Shown: piece by piece, positions 19,367-28,229 of the stretch | Layout of the letters: the number at the start of each line of letters is the position of its first letter | How positions within the stretch are numbered: the first letter of the stretch is position 1 | NCBI RefSeq assembly: GCF_003130705.1 | Contig: NZ_CP021354.1 | Coordinates: 3,596,001 to 3,660,000 of the forward strand | Direction of reading: 5' to 3' | Origin: Rhodococcus oxybenzonivorans | GTDB lineage: Bacteria; Actinomycetota; Actinomycetes; Mycobacteriales; Mycobacteriaceae | Length of the DNA stretch: 64,000 bases | Translations under genes and position numbers: made by a program | Notes under the pieces: model-generated | The model's input: the letters and a program-made list of their open reading frames with translations, nothing else | Told to the model about the DNA's origin: nothing | Database searches by the model: none

Positions 19367-20217
19367 GCCATATTTCCTGTCTCGATATCGCGCTTGTCCT
19401 GGTCGCGCTGGATGCGGGTCAACCCCTCCTGCACCACCGCGGCCACCATCGCGCCGTTCTGATCGAACATGCGGCCCTGGGTGAGAGCCCGACCGAAACC
19501 AGCAGAAGGTGAAGTCTGGTCGTAGAGCAGCCACTCGTCGGCGCGGAACGGGCGCATGAACCACATGGCGTGGTCAAGTGACGCTGTTTGGGTCACCACG
19601 CCGGGGTGCGGCACCTTCGATGCTCCGAGCAATGTCATGTCACTGAGATAGGCGAGTGTGCAGATGTGGAGCACCTGATCGTCCGGAAGCTTGTTGCGGT
19701 ATCGCATCCAGACACGCTGCTGTGCCGCGATACCGGGAATCGGCTTGACGGCATCGGACGGAACGATGCGGACGTCCCATTCCTTCCACTCCTGATACAA
19801 CTCGGTGTTCGCGAACTCCTCGACAGTCTGCGCGTCGACGAGTTCCTCCGGATCCGGCACGGACGGCATCGTGTCCTGATGTTCGATTCCGGCGTCCTCT
19901 GCGTGGAAGGAGGCGGACATGGTGAAGATCGCCTTGCCGTCCTGGATACCGGTGACGCGGCGAGTGCAGAAGGACCGGCCGTCACGAATGCGGTCGACGA
20001 GATACACGGTCGGCTCGGTGGGGTTACCCGGCCGCAGAAAGTACCCGTGGAGCGAGTGAACCCGAAACCGCTCGTCGACGGTGCGGACCGCCGACACCAG
20101 CGACTGACCGGCCACCTGACCACCGAAGGTTCGCTTCAGCACCGAAGGATGCACCGCGCCGCGAAAGATGTCCTTCTCCAGCGCTTCCAGTTCGAGGATG
20201 TCTTCAATGCTCGCCAT
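19363..20217 (-). CDS. tesB: Acyl-CoA thioesterase II (TesB), copy 1
   Basis: 284-residue double-hotdog thioesterase that hydrolyses acyl-CoA to free acid and CoA. It starts [20 protein letters not shown] at ATG 20217 after a GGAGG ribosome site. Signatures: [30 protein letters not shown], and the catalytic Asp in [21 protein letters not shown] spread over residues 222-242 or so. It overlaps pdxT by four bases and is the Rv2605c equivalent. A second, clearly paralogous tesB lies 0.7 kb away on the same strand. Confidence 0.94.
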   Translation of the reverse strand: MASIEDILELEALEKDIFRGAVHPSVLKRTFGGQVAGQSLVSAVRTVDERFRVHSLHGYFLRPGNPTEPTVYLVDRIRDGRSFCTRRVTGIQDGKAIFTMSASFHAEDAGIEHQDTMPSVPDPEELVDAQTVEEFANTELYQEWKEWDVRIVPSDAVKPIPGIAAQQRVWMRYRNKLPDDQVLHICTLAYLSDMTLLGASKVPHPGVVTQTASLDHAMWFMRPFRADEWLLYDQTSPSAGFGRALTQGRMFDQNGAMVAAVVQEGLTRIQRDQDKRDIETGNMA

Positions 20218-20281
20218 GTGCCCTCCTACGGTGCCCGTCAAGGTTATCTGCCCTGTTCGCGCTCGAGGCACGATGGGTGTC

Positions 20282-20896
20282 ATGACGATGTTCACACCGA
20301 CGAGCCCGGAAGGACTCGTCACACTCGTCACGACACGCTGCCTGGACGTCAACGGCACGGTTCTCGTCGCGATCGACGCACCCGACGGCGCTCGCCCGGA
20401 GCTGCTGGCGAACGCAGTCTGCGTAGCCCTGCGCGAGCGTGGACGCCCCTGTGACGTGGTCTCGCTCCACGACTATGTTCGACCGGCTTCCCTGCGCTTC
20501 GAGCACGGACGCGACGACGAGCTGAGTTACCGCACGCTGTGGTTCGACTACGAGGCGCTCGACCGGGAGGTCCTGCGGTCGGCACGCACCGACGGCGTCT
20601 GGTTGCCGCGCCTGTGGGACGAAACGGCCGATCGCTCGGCGCGGTGTGCGCGTGTTCCCACCGCGGCGCGGCAGGTACTCCTCGTCACCGGTCCGATGCT
20701 CCTCGGGCGCGGACTCGACTTCGACGTCACCGTGGCACTTCACCTGAGCGATGATGCGTTGCGTAGGCACACTCCTGCAGATGCGCTCTGGACCGTGCCC
20801 GCGCTCATCCGGCATGCAGCCGGCGTCTTGGAACAACCGGACCTGCTGGTGCGATACGACCATCCACCGAAGCCGGCCGTGCAGACGCTTCGATGA
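20282..20896 (+). CDS. Uridine kinase-like protein with degenerate P-loop
   Basis: 204 residues if started at ATG 20282 (an in-frame ATG at 20273 is possible; neither has a strong ribosome site). The fold pattern resembles the nucleoside/uridine kinase P-loop family: beta-strand VLVAIDAP, helix, then DVVSLHDYVRPASLRFEHGR, equivalent to the substrate-binding strand of uridine kinases. The Walker A position reads AIDAPDGARPELLA (residues 30-43), lacking the Gly-Lys-Ser/Thr needed to bind phosphate. It is therefore probably not a normal kinase. It lies on the opposite strand between two tesB paralogues. The assignment is by pattern only. Confidence 0.6.
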   Translation: MTMFTPTSPEGLVTLVTTRCLDVNGTVLVAIDAPDGARPELLANAVCVALRERGRPCDVVSLHDYVRPASLRFEHGRDDELSYRTLWFDYEALDREVLRSARTDGVWLPRLWDETADRSARCARVPTAARQVLLVTGPMLLGRGLDFDVTVALHLSDDALRRHTPADALWTVPALIRHAAGVLEQPDLLVRYDHPPKPAVQTLR

Positions 20897-20908
20897 CGGG
20901 GCAGTGAT

Positions 20909-21730
20909 TCACTCTGCGCGCAGGAACCGGGTCAACCCTTCCTGGACCACCGCGGCCACCAGGTTCCCGGCCCGATCGAAAATTCGACCCTGTGCCACTG
21001 CACGGCCGAAACCTGCGGACGGTGACGTCTGGTCGTACAGCAACCACTCGTCCGCGCGGAAGGGCCGCAGGAACCACAGCGCGTGATCGAGAGAAGCACC
21101 GTTGATGTGCACGTCCTTGTGGGGTGTCATGGCCGAACCGATCAGCGTCATGTCGCTCATGTACGTCAGCGCACACACGTGGAAAACCGGGTCGTCGGGC
21201 AACGTCTTCCGCGAACGGAACCACACCTGCTGCTGTGCCGCCGCTCCGCGTCGGCGGTCGACCTCACCGTCACCGACCATCCTGATGTCCCAGTCGGACC
21301 ATTCGCGGGCAAGCCAGGCGATCTCCGGGTCGTCCGAATCGCGAGCAAGAGGCAGGTTGTCCGGCGGCGGCACCACGGGCATGGCGTCGTGGTGCTCGAT
21401 GCCGCTCTCGGAGACCTGGAAGGACGCGGACATCGTGAAGATCGCTTGACCGTCCTGAACCGCACTCACCCGCCTGGTCACGAACGATCGCCCGTCTCGA
21501 ATCCTGTCGACGAGATACACGATCGGCATGGTCGTGTTGCCCGGCCGCAGGAAGTAGCCGTGCAGCGAGTGCACCGCGAACTGGGGGTCAACCGTACGCA
21601 CCGCCGCCACCAGCGCCTGCCCGGCCACCTGCCCGCCGAAGGTACGGGGAAGCGTGGTCTCGGTGGCGATGCCGCGGAAGATGTTCTTTTCGAGACGTTC
21701 CACCTCGAGAATTTCTTCGATCGTCGCCAT
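20909..21730 (-). CDS. tesB: Acyl-CoA thioesterase II (TesB), copy 2
   Basis: 273 residues, MATIEEILEVERLEKNIFRG at ATG 21730. It is highly similar along its whole length to the neighbouring tesB (shared [60 protein letters not shown]). The central region 130-190 is more divergent and has a small insertion (VDRRRGAAAQQQVWFRSR), so the substrate range may differ. The pair most likely arose by local duplication with the kinase-like gene caught between them. M. tuberculosis has only one tesB at the equivalent locus as I recall it. Confidence 0.92.
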   Translation of the reverse strand: MATIEEILEVERLEKNIFRGIATETTLPRTFGGQVAGQALVAAVRTVDPQFAVHSLHGYFLRPGNTTMPIVYLVDRIRDGRSFVTRRVSAVQDGQAIFTMSASFQVSESGIEHHDAMPVVPPPDNLPLARDSDDPEIAWLAREWSDWDIRMVGDGEVDRRRGAAAQQQVWFRSRKTLPDDPVFHVCALTYMSDMTLIGSAMTPHKDVHINGASLDHALWFLRPFRADEWLLYDQTSPSAGFGRAVAQGRIFDRAGNLVAAVVQEGLTRFLRAE

Positions 21731-21886
21731 CCAGTGTCCCTTCCCGATGTTGTTCCGCTGACACTCTCACATCCCGAGCAGAGGCCAACGCAGGAAGGTA
21801 CTACCGCCGCTCACCGGCCAGCGCAGCGAAGAGATGGGCATCGTGCGCCGAGAACACCCGGACCCGCGCAGACGTCACGCTAGACG

Positions 21887-22744
21887 ATGCCGGATTCGGC
21901 AATCCTGCCGTCGCACGCACCGTCGTGGCAGCGTTGGGCCATGCCCCTCTCCACTGCCGTGTCGCTCGTGCGCACCGCGCACCCCGGCCCGGCCGCCGCG
22001 GTCACCGTGCTCACTCTGGTGATTGCGGTCGGTATGGATGCGAATCCGGGCACCGTGATGGTCCTCGGAATCGCAGTTCTCAGTGGTCAGCTCGTCGTCG
22101 GATGGACCAACGACCTGCTCGATCGCACCCGCGACCAGGTGGCCGGCCGTACGGACAAACCTCTCGCCACCGGACGCATATCCCGGACCGCTGTCCGCCG
22201 GGCCGTCGGCATGGCGTCCGCGACATGCGTGGTCGCGTCCTTGCTCTGCGGCCTGGCGGCGGGGCTTCTTCACCTGGCGCTCGTCGGTGCTGCCCTGGCA
22301 TACAACGCGGGACTCAAATCGACGGTGTGGTCCTGGCTCCCGTACGCACTGGCGTTCGGAGGGTTACCTGTCGTCGTGTCACTGGCGTCCGACCCGGCGC
22401 AGATTCCGCCTCTGTGGATGGTGGTGGCCGGCGCACTGTTCGGGATCGCGGCGCACCTACTCAATGTCATGCCCGACCTCGCCGCGGACGCAGCCACCGG
22501 CGTGCGGGGACTGCCACATCGCCTGGGCGCCCGCACCATTCGGATCATCGCGGCACTGATCCTGGTGGCTGCCTCGGCCACCGTATTCCTCGGAACCGGT
22601 AACTCAGCCTCGGTGGGGCACCGGGTATTGCTGGGCGCCGTTCTCATTCTTGCCGCGTTGACCGTCCGGGCGCCGAACAGAATGCCGTTCTACGCAGCGA
22701 TCGCCGTCGCCGGCGCCAACGGCGTGATGCTCCTGCTCGAGTGA
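21887..22744 (+). CDS. UbiA-family prenyltransferase-like membrane protein
   Basis: 285 residues from ATG 21887; ATG 21941 (MPLSTAVSLVRTAHPGPAAAV) is an equally plausible start. About eight hydrophobic segments are visible. Both Asp-rich motifs of UbiA prenyltransferases are present: NDLLDRTRD at residues 75-83 and DLAADAATG at 197-205, positioned to bind Mg-prenyl diphosphate. It is smaller and stands alone with no quinone or decaprenyl-phosphate pathway genes beside it, so the acceptor is unknown. A strong bidirectional hairpin separates it from the convergent pdxS. Confidence 0.8.
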   Translation: MPDSAILPSHAPSWQRWAMPLSTAVSLVRTAHPGPAAAVTVLTLVIAVGMDANPGTVMVLGIAVLSGQLVVGWTNDLLDRTRDQVAGRTDKPLATGRISRTAVRRAVGMASATCVVASLLCGLAAGLLHLALVGAALAYNAGLKSTVWSWLPYALAFGGLPVVVSLASDPAQIPPLWMVVAGALFGIAAHLLNVMPDLAADAATGVRGLPHRLGARTIRIIAALILVAASATVFLGTGNSASVGHRVLLGAVLILAALTVRAPNRMPFYAAIAVAGANGVMLLLE

Positions 22745-22782
22745 TCCAAGCCGACGACCCAGAAAAGTCGTCGGCCCGGATC
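22743..22782. terminator. Bidirectional terminator hairpin between ubiA-like gene and pdxS
   Basis: A perfect 9-bp stem, gccgacgac (22750-22758) with gtcgtcggc (22767-22775), is extended by gatcc/ggatc on the outside (22743-22747 and 22778-22782). The loop contains an A-run that gives a T-run on the minus strand inside the loop. It lies between two convergent stop codons. Confidence 0.8.
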
Positions 22783-22804
22783 AGTCACCGGTCGAGCCTG
22801 CAAA

Positions 22805-23707
22805 TCACCAGCCGCGTTCGGCGAGGCGGTGCGGAACCGGGATGTCGTCGACGTTGATCCCGACCATCGCCTCACCCAGCCCACGAGAGACCTTCGCAAG
22901 CACGTCCGGGTCGTCGAAGAAGGTGGTGGCCTTCACGATCGCCGCCGCCCGCTCCGCCGGATTACCCGACTTGAAGATCCCCGACCCGACGAACACACCC
23001 TCCGCGCCGAGCTGCATCATCATCGCCGCATCCGCCGGGGTCGCGATGCCACCGGCGGTGAACATGGTGACCGGCAACTTCCCGGCCTTCGCCACCTCGA
23101 CCACCAGGTCATACGGTGCCTGCAGCTCCTTCGCCGCCACATACAGCTCGTCCTCGCTCAGCGACGTCAACCGGCGAATCTCCCCACCGATGGTCCGCAT
23201 ATGCGTGGTGGCATTCGACACGTCCCCGGTACCGGCCTCACCCTTCGACCGAATCATCGCCGCACCCTCGGTAATCCGCCGCAACGCCTCACCCAGATTG
23301 GTCGCACCACACACGAACGGGACGGTGAACTTCCACTTGTCGATGTGATTCGCATAGTCGGCCGGGGTCAGGACCTCGGACTCGTCGACATAATCGACCC
23401 CCAGGGACTGCAGGATCTGCGCCTCGACGAAGTGCCCGATCCGGGCCTTGGCCATCACCGGGATCGAGACCGCGGAGATGATGCCGTCGATCATGTCCGG
23501 ATCACTCATCCGCGACACCCCACCCTGCGCGCGGATGTCCGCGGGCACCCGCTCGAGCGCCATCACCGCGACCGCGCCGGCGTCCTCGGCGATCTTCGCC
23601 TGATCGGGGGTGACGACGTCCATGATGACCCCACCCTTGAGCATCTCGGCCATGCCCCGCTTGACGCGCGCAGTGCCGGTGGTGGGGGTGGTGTCGGGGG
23701 TGCTCAC
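22805..23707 (-). CDS. pdxS: Pyridoxal 5'-phosphate synthase lyase subunit PdxS
   Basis: 300-residue (beta/alpha)8 enzyme that builds PLP from ribose 5-phosphate, glyceraldehyde 3-phosphate and ammonia from PdxT. It starts at GTG 23707 with an AGGAG site 6 nt upstream. Conserved stretches [39 protein letters not shown] and [19 protein letters not shown] are intact. It corresponds to Rv2606c. pdxT is separated from it by tesB copies and two plus-strand genes, so the subunits are not cotranscribed. Confidence 0.97.
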   Translation of the reverse strand: MSTPDTTPTTGTARVKRGMAEMLKGGVIMDVVTPDQAKIAEDAGAVAVMALERVPADIRAQGGVSRMSDPDMIDGIISAVSIPVMAKARIGHFVEAQILQSLGVDYVDESEVLTPADYANHIDKWKFTVPFVCGATNLGEALRRITEGAAMIRSKGEAGTGDVSNATTHMRTIGGEIRRLTSLSEDELYVAAKELQAPYDLVVEVAKAGKLPVTMFTAGGIATPADAAMMMQLGAEGVFVGSGIFKSGNPAERAAAIVKATTFFDDPDVLAKVSRGLGEAMVGINVDDIPVPHRLAERGW

Positions 23708-23858
23708 AGCGAACTCCTGGGTAGTGGCGGGGTGGAACTTCGATGGCGGCATGCGTGAGCGACGACGTTCACGCTGCTTTGTTCGATTCTAGGACGACGG
23801 CCCGCGATGCTCTGTAGCCAGTCTCGGATTGCTGGCCTCGTCGAGTCCGCTCCGCGAC

Positions 23859-24881
23859 TTACGTGATGGCGCGCACTTCGGGGTTGTCGGCGGCGGCTGC
23901 GACGGCTGCGGCCTCCTCGAGCAGATCGGCAAGATCGCGGGGATAGACGGCTTCACCGGCAGCCGTCAGTTCCCGGACGCAGTCGGCAGTACACCACCGG
24001 TGGCCGGTGATGGTGCGCTCCTCGAGTTCGGTGAACCCGCCGTGGTGAGGTTCGAAACCCTCCGTCTGCAGGGCGAAGAACAGTTCCTCGGAACGAATCA
24101 GCTCACCGCCCCAAGAGAAGATCGCCACCCGGCGCCACATCGGGCCGCGCAGCGACTCCGCGGAAGCGGTGTACCCGGTCTCCTCGGCGATTTCCCGGAC
24201 CGCCGCAGCACGCAGGTTCTCCCCTTTTTCGACCGCGCCACCGATCGTGAACCAGTAGTAGGTGTCGGGAATCTCCGGATCATGGCCCCTCAGCAACAGC
24301 ACACGGCCCCGCTCGTCGAGCAGCACCACCCGCGCGGACGTGCGGACGGAGTCGAGCGACAAACCGTCGGCTACCGCCGCAGCCGACGCCCGTTCCGTGA
24401 TCTCGAAATAGGTCGGTAGCGGTGCGGTGCCGCCCAGGTGCAACCACCGAACGGGTCTGCGGGCACGTAATGCCAGGGTGTCCCGCACGGCGTCGTTGTG
24501 GAAACGGCGCGCGATCAGGACCCTCGCCTCCGCGTCCGCGAGTTCCGCGACGAGCTGAGGTCTGAGATCTTCGGGATCGAGCAGCGAGAGCGCGCTGGAC
24601 AACGCGTTCTCCGCGCTTTCGCGGTCGGTGCGCTCCGACCGCTCGGCGCGGGCGGCCAGGGCAGTGAGCCTCCTTGCCTCGGGTGCGTCCATCGCCGCAG
24701 CCGCAGCCCGCACGACCACCGCCCGACGGGCCAGCGCGGAGTCGAGGGCCTGCCAGGACAGATCGGAACGCACGTGCAAACGGTCGAGGCGGTTGGCCGT
24801 TCCGTAGGCCCACAACCCGATCGCCAGAACGACCACTGCCACGAGTGCCAGAACGAAGATGGTCAGCGCGGAGAAGGTCAC
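23859..24881 (-). CDS. Membrane-anchored LemA-like/Nudix hydrolase fusion
   Basis: 340 residues. An N-terminal transmembrane helix (about 5-26) is followed by a helical segment (about 30-130) resembling the N-terminal part of LemA proteins (WQALDSALARRAVVVRAAA). The C-terminal Nudix domain carries a complete Nudix box at 215-237 (begins GAVEKGE, contains REIAEETGY). Nudix enzymes cleave nucleoside diphosphates linked to another moiety; the substrate here is unknown. ATG 24881 overlaps the pimA stop, so it is part of the PIM operon; the order equals Rv2609c-Rv2614c. A membrane-tethered location next to mannolipid enzymes suggests a role in nucleotide-sugar or CDP by-product turnover (inference). 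Confidence 0.88.
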   Translation of the reverse strand: MTFSALTIFVLALVAVVVLAIGLWAYGTANRLDRLHVRSDLSWQALDSALARRAVVVRAAAAAMDAPEARRLTALAARAERSERTDRESAENALSSALSLLDPEDLRPQLVAELADAEARVLIARRFHNDAVRDTLALRARRPVRWLHLGGTAPLPTYFEITERASAAAVADGLSLDSVRTSARVVLLDERGRVLLLRGHDPEIPDTYYWFTIGGAVEKGENLRAAAVREIAEETGYTASAESLRGPMWRRVAIFSWGGELIRSEELFFALQTEGFEPHHGGFTELEERTITGHRWCTADCVRELTAAGEAVYPRDLADLLEEAAAVAAAADNPEVRAIT

Positions 24882-26005
24882 GATCCGACCTCGTGGACGC
24901 CGTCACGCCCGACGGTTACCGTCTCGTACACCCGCAGAATCTGTTCGGCCACCACCGGCCAGTCGTATTCGGTGACGACCGTCCTCCCGACCTCGGTCAG
25001 TGCGGCACTGCGCGCCGGGTCGCCGAGCACGGAATCGATACCCTCGGCGAGCGCCGCGGAATCACCCACCGGCACGAGCACACCCGCCTGCCCGTCGCGG
25101 AGGACGCGGCGGAACGCGTCGAGTTCACTTGCCACCACCGCGGCACCGGCCGCCATCGCTTCCACCAGCACGATCCCGAAACTCTCCCCGCCCAGATTCG
25201 GGGCGCAGTACACGTCGGCACTGCGCAGAGCCGACGCCTTCTCGGCGTCGCCGACCTGGCCGAGGAGGCACAGGTGCCCGAACAGCGGGCCCGCCTCACG
25301 ACGTAGGCGGTCCTCGTCTCCCCGGCCGACCACCAGCACCTGCAGCTCCGGGTACTTGTCGACCAGCGCGGGAAGCGCGCGCAACAGGACAGACATGCCC
25401 TTGCGCGGCTCGTCGTATCGCCCGAGGAACACGATCGTCCGGCCCGGGCGGGGGTAGCCCGGCAACGGTTCGGCGTTCGCGAAGGCCCCCACGTCGACAC
25501 CGTTGGGGATCTCGACGGCGTCCGACCCGAGCGATTCCACCTGCCATCGGCGCGCCAGTTCCGACACCGCGATCCGTCCGCTGATCCTCTCCAGGTAGGG
25601 CTGGAGGACTCCCTGAAAGGTGCTGAGCACCAATGATTTCGTCGTCGACGTGTGAAAGGTCGCCACGATCGGTCCCTCGGCCACCCGCATGGCGAGCATC
25701 GACAGGCTCGGCGCATTGGGTTCGTGGATGTGCAGGACATCGAAGTCGTTGTCGGAAATCCAGCGCCGCACCCGCGCGCTCGCGGCAGGTCCGAAACTCA
25801 ACCGGGCTACCGATCCGTTGTACGGAATGGCCAGCGCCCGGCCGGCCGACACGACGAAGTCGGGCAATTCGGTGTCGTCCGAAGCGGGGGCCAGGACGCT
25901 GACCTTGTGCCCGCGTTCGATCAACACCTCGGCGAGATCCACGACGTGGGCTTGCACCCCGCCCGGAACATCGAACGAGTACGGACAGACCATGCCGATC
26001 TTCAC
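24878..26005 (-). CDS. pimA: Phosphatidylinositol alpha-mannosyltransferase PimA
   Basis: 375-residue GT4 glycosyltransferase adding the first mannose from GDP-mannose to phosphatidylinositol on the inner leaflet. It starts at GTG 26005, overlapping the patA stop as GTGA. The N-terminal Rossmann half shows MVCPYSFDVPGGVQAHV and IHEPNAPSLSMLA; the C-terminal half shows FLGRYDEPRKGMSVLLRA and the E-x7-E motif ESFGIVLVE. Together with pgsA and patA it forms the early PIM pathway. Order and composition equal the M. tuberculosis operon. Confidence 0.97.
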   Translation of the reverse strand: MKIGMVCPYSFDVPGGVQAHVVDLAEVLIERGHKVSVLAPASDDTELPDFVVSAGRALAIPYNGSVARLSFGPAASARVRRWISDNDFDVLHIHEPNAPSLSMLAMRVAEGPIVATFHTSTTKSLVLSTFQGVLQPYLERISGRIAVSELARRWQVESLGSDAVEIPNGVDVGAFANAEPLPGYPRPGRTIVFLGRYDEPRKGMSVLLRALPALVDKYPELQVLVVGRGDEDRLRREAGPLFGHLCLLGQVGDAEKASALRSADVYCAPNLGGESFGIVLVEAMAAGAAVVASELDAFRRVLRDGQAGVLVPVGDSAALAEGIDSVLGDPARSAALTEVGRTVVTEYDWPVVAEQILRVYETVTVGRDGVHEVGS

Positions 26006-26907
26006 GGGCTCTCCATACGCGTGAGTCTCGCCTGCGACAGGTCGGACAGCCAGAGCGGCTGCAGCATGTGCCAGTCCTCCGGGTGTTGTGCGATGTTCGC
26101 CTCGAACCGTTCCGCCAGCGCCTGGGTGGCCGCCGCCACCCCGACTGACGTATCGATCGGGGGATCGATCCGGAAACCCCACCCGTCCCCTGTGAACCAG
26201 CAGTGCACGGGCAGGAGCGGAGCACCGGTGTCGATCGCCAGCTTCGCCGGACCTGCGGGCATCCGCGTCGGTTCCCCGAAGAATGTGACGGGAACGCCCT
26301 TCTTCGCGAGATCGCGTTCACCGAGGAGGCACACGATTCCGTTGGCGCGCAGGCGCGCCGACAGTTCGACGAACGGGGGATGCTCTCCCCCGCTGAGCGG
26401 GAAGATTTCGAATCCCAGCCCTTCGCGGTAGTCGACGAAACGTTGATACAGCGACTCCGGCTTCAACCGCTCGGCCACGGTGGACAGCACGCCCCAGTGC
26501 TGCACGCACCACACCCCGGCCATGTCCCAGTTACCGCTGTGCGGCAGTGCGAGTACCGCTCCGCGGCCAGCGGCTTTCGCGGCGTCCAGATGCTCCTGTC
26601 CTTCGATGAGGGCGTCGAGAGCCGCCCCGGTCTTCTCCAAATCCATGGCCGGCAGCCGGAACGCCTCCCGCCAGTACCGCGCATAGGACCGCAGCGACGC
26701 ACGTACCAGCGACTCCGGAACCTCCGCCGGAGTCACTCGCAGCACGCGAGCAAGGTTGCGGCGCAGCTGCTCGGGACCGCCGCCTTTGCGTGCGGCGAAG
26801 TCGGCACCCGTGTCGAACAGGGTGACAGCGACTCGCTCGGGCAGGGCACGGACCAGCCGCCAGCCGGCCGCGTAGCCGAGGTCGGCGACCCGTTCACCGA
26901 GGCTCAC
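26002..26907 (-). CDS. patA: Phosphatidylinositol mannoside acyltransferase
   Basis: 301 residues, GTG 26907 overlapping the pgsA stop as GTGA. The LpxL/HtrB-like acyltransferase family signature is visible as the catalytic H-x4-D in ALPHSGNWDMAG. In mycobacteria the orthologous enzyme (Rv2611c) transfers a fatty acyl group from acyl-CoA to the mannose of PIM1/PIM2. Position between pgsA and pimA supports the same role. No signal peptide; peripheral attachment to the inner face of the membrane is expected for the family. Confidence 0.94.
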   Translation of the reverse strand: MSLGERVADLGYAAGWRLVRALPERVAVTLFDTGADFAARKGGGPEQLRRNLARVLRVTPAEVPESLVRASLRSYARYWREAFRLPAMDLEKTGAALDALIEGQEHLDAAKAAGRGAVLALPHSGNWDMAGVWCVQHWGVLSTVAERLKPESLYQRFVDYREGLGFEIFPLSGGEHPPFVELSARLRANGIVCLLGERDLAKKGVPVTFFGEPTRMPAGPAKLAIDTGAPLLPVHCWFTGDGWGFRIDPPIDTSVGVAAATQALAERFEANIAQHPEDWHMLQPLWLSDLSQARLTRMESP

Positions 26908-27569
26908 TGCGCCGTCGCCTGTCCGTCTTCGGGCGTCGTGCCGGGTGCCGGCAGCGGGAGGACGTCCCGTGCGCCGGCCGACCCCCGCACCGCCAGAACC
27001 CGCTGGAACACCGTGAGCACGCTGCCCGCAGCGAGGAGCCACATGGCGATGTGGATCGCCCACGGCACGCCGAGCCCGGTGACACCGGCCCCGATGAGGA
27101 CGATGACCAATCGATCGGGCCGTTCGATGAGTCCGCCGTCCGCGGACAACCCGCTCGCCTCGGCGCGGGCCTTGGCGTAGGAGATCACCTGCGAGGTGAC
27201 CAGGCACACCAGAGTCGCGATCACGAGCGGCTTGCTCGCCTCGTGGTACACGGCCCACCAGGCGAGACCGGCGAAAATCGCACCGTCCGCCACTCGGTCA
27301 CAGGTGGCGTCGAGGACGGCGCCGAATCGAGTTCCCCCACCACGGGCCCGGGCCATCGCGCCGTCCAGCATGTCGAACAGGACGAACACGGTGATGACAA
27401 CCGCACCCCAGAACAGATGTCCGCTGGGAAACAGCACGACCGCCCCAGCCACGGTCGCGACGGTCCCTATCACTGTGACCGAATCGGGGGTCAGCCCGGT
27501 CTTGACCAGAGCCCTCCCCAACGGCGCGGTCACCTTGGACACCGGTGCCCGTCCGAAAAAGCTCAGCAC
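26904..27569 (-). CDS. pgsA: Phosphatidylinositol phosphate synthase (CDP-alcohol phosphatidyltransferase)
   Basis: 221 residues from GTG 27569, chosen because the N-terminus then aligns with mycobacterial PgsA1; a GTG at 27599 adds ten residues. The CDP-alcohol phosphotransferase motif D-G-x2-A-R-x8-G-x3-D-x3-D is complete in the segment beginning DGAMARARGGGTRFG. About five to six membrane helices follow. The actinobacterial enzyme joins CDP-diacylglycerol and inositol 3-phosphate to give the phosphatidylinositol phosphate precursor of PI and PIMs. It is followed by patA and pimA with 4-bp overlaps. Confidence 0.95.
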   Translation of the reverse strand: MLSFFGRAPVSKVTAPLGRALVKTGLTPDSVTVIGTVATVAGAVVLFPSGHLFWGAVVITVFVLFDMLDGAMARARGGGTRFGAVLDATCDRVADGAIFAGLAWWAVYHEASKPLVIATLVCLVTSQVISYAKARAEASGLSADGGLIERPDRLVIVLIGAGVTGLGVPWAIHIAMWLLAAGSVLTVFQRVLAVRGSAGARDVLPLPAPGTTPEDGQATAQ

Positions 27570-27648
27570 CTGCCCACCCCGTTCATCACGTCCTGCCACC
27601 GACCCTGCACGGAGGAGTGTGCGACCCCCGCGTCATTCATCTATCGAG

Positions 27649-28206
27649 TCATTCATTCCAAGCCTTCGCCAGCAGACCGCGGGTCTCGCGCAACAACTGT
27701 GGCATGACCTTGACGCCGGCGAGGACCGTGATGAAGTTGGCGTCCCCACCCCACCGGGGGACCACATGCTGATGGAGATGTTCAGCGAGGGAGCCGCCGG
27801 CGGCGGCCCCCAGGTTCAGACCCACATTGAAACCGTCCGGCCGTGACACCCGCTTGATGACGCGCAGCGCCTGCTGAGTGAAGGACATCAGCTCGGCGCT
27901 TTCTTCCTCCGTGAGGTCCTCGAGCGCGGCGACCTTGCGGTAGGGCACGACCATCAGGTGACCAGGGTTGTACGGATACAGGTTGAGCACCGCGTAGACG
28001 TGCTCGCCGCGCGCGACGATCAGCCCGTCCTCGTCATTCATCTTCGGGATGTCGGTGAACGGTTCGTTCGGAGTGTCCGGAGACTTCGGTGCCTCGGCGA
28101 TGTATGACATGCGGTGCGGCGACCAGATCCGTTGAAGATGGTCCGGCTGACCTGGACCACGGTCGACGAGACTACCGGGACTGTCTCGCATCCCGTCGGC
28201 GGTCAC
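27649..28206 (-). CDS. HIT-family nucleotide hydrolase/phosphorylase
   Basis: 185 residues from GTG 28206, which has an AGGAGG site 7 nt upstream; GTG 28233, overlapping the thrS stop, is a weaker choice. The histidine triad is present as LAEHLHQHVVPRW, with NLYPYNPGHLMVVPYR typical of this actinobacterial subgroup. The M. tuberculosis equivalent (Rv2613c) has been reported as a diadenosine tetraphosphate phosphorylase, so cleavage of Ap4A, a by-product of aminoacyl-tRNA synthetases such as the adjacent ThrS, is a reasonable inference. Confidence 0.92.
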   Translation of the reverse strand: MTADGMRDSPGSLVDRGPGQPDHLQRIWSPHRMSYIAEAPKSPDTPNEPFTDIPKMNDEDGLIVARGEHVYAVLNLYPYNPGHLMVVPYRKVAALEDLTEEESAELMSFTQQALRVIKRVSRPDGFNVGLNLGAAAGGSLAEHLHQHVVPRWGGDANFITVLAGVKVMPQLLRETRGLLAKAWNE

Positions 28207-28229
28207 ATCATCCCCTCCTGCCATGTGTG

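Noticed and set aside
26904-27599. Longer pgsA start at GTG 27599
   Set aside because: The ten extra residues (MAGRDERGGQ) have no counterpart in mycobacterial PgsA1 as I recall it, while GTG 27569 aligns with its N-terminus. Neither start has a strong ribosome site, so this is a preference only.
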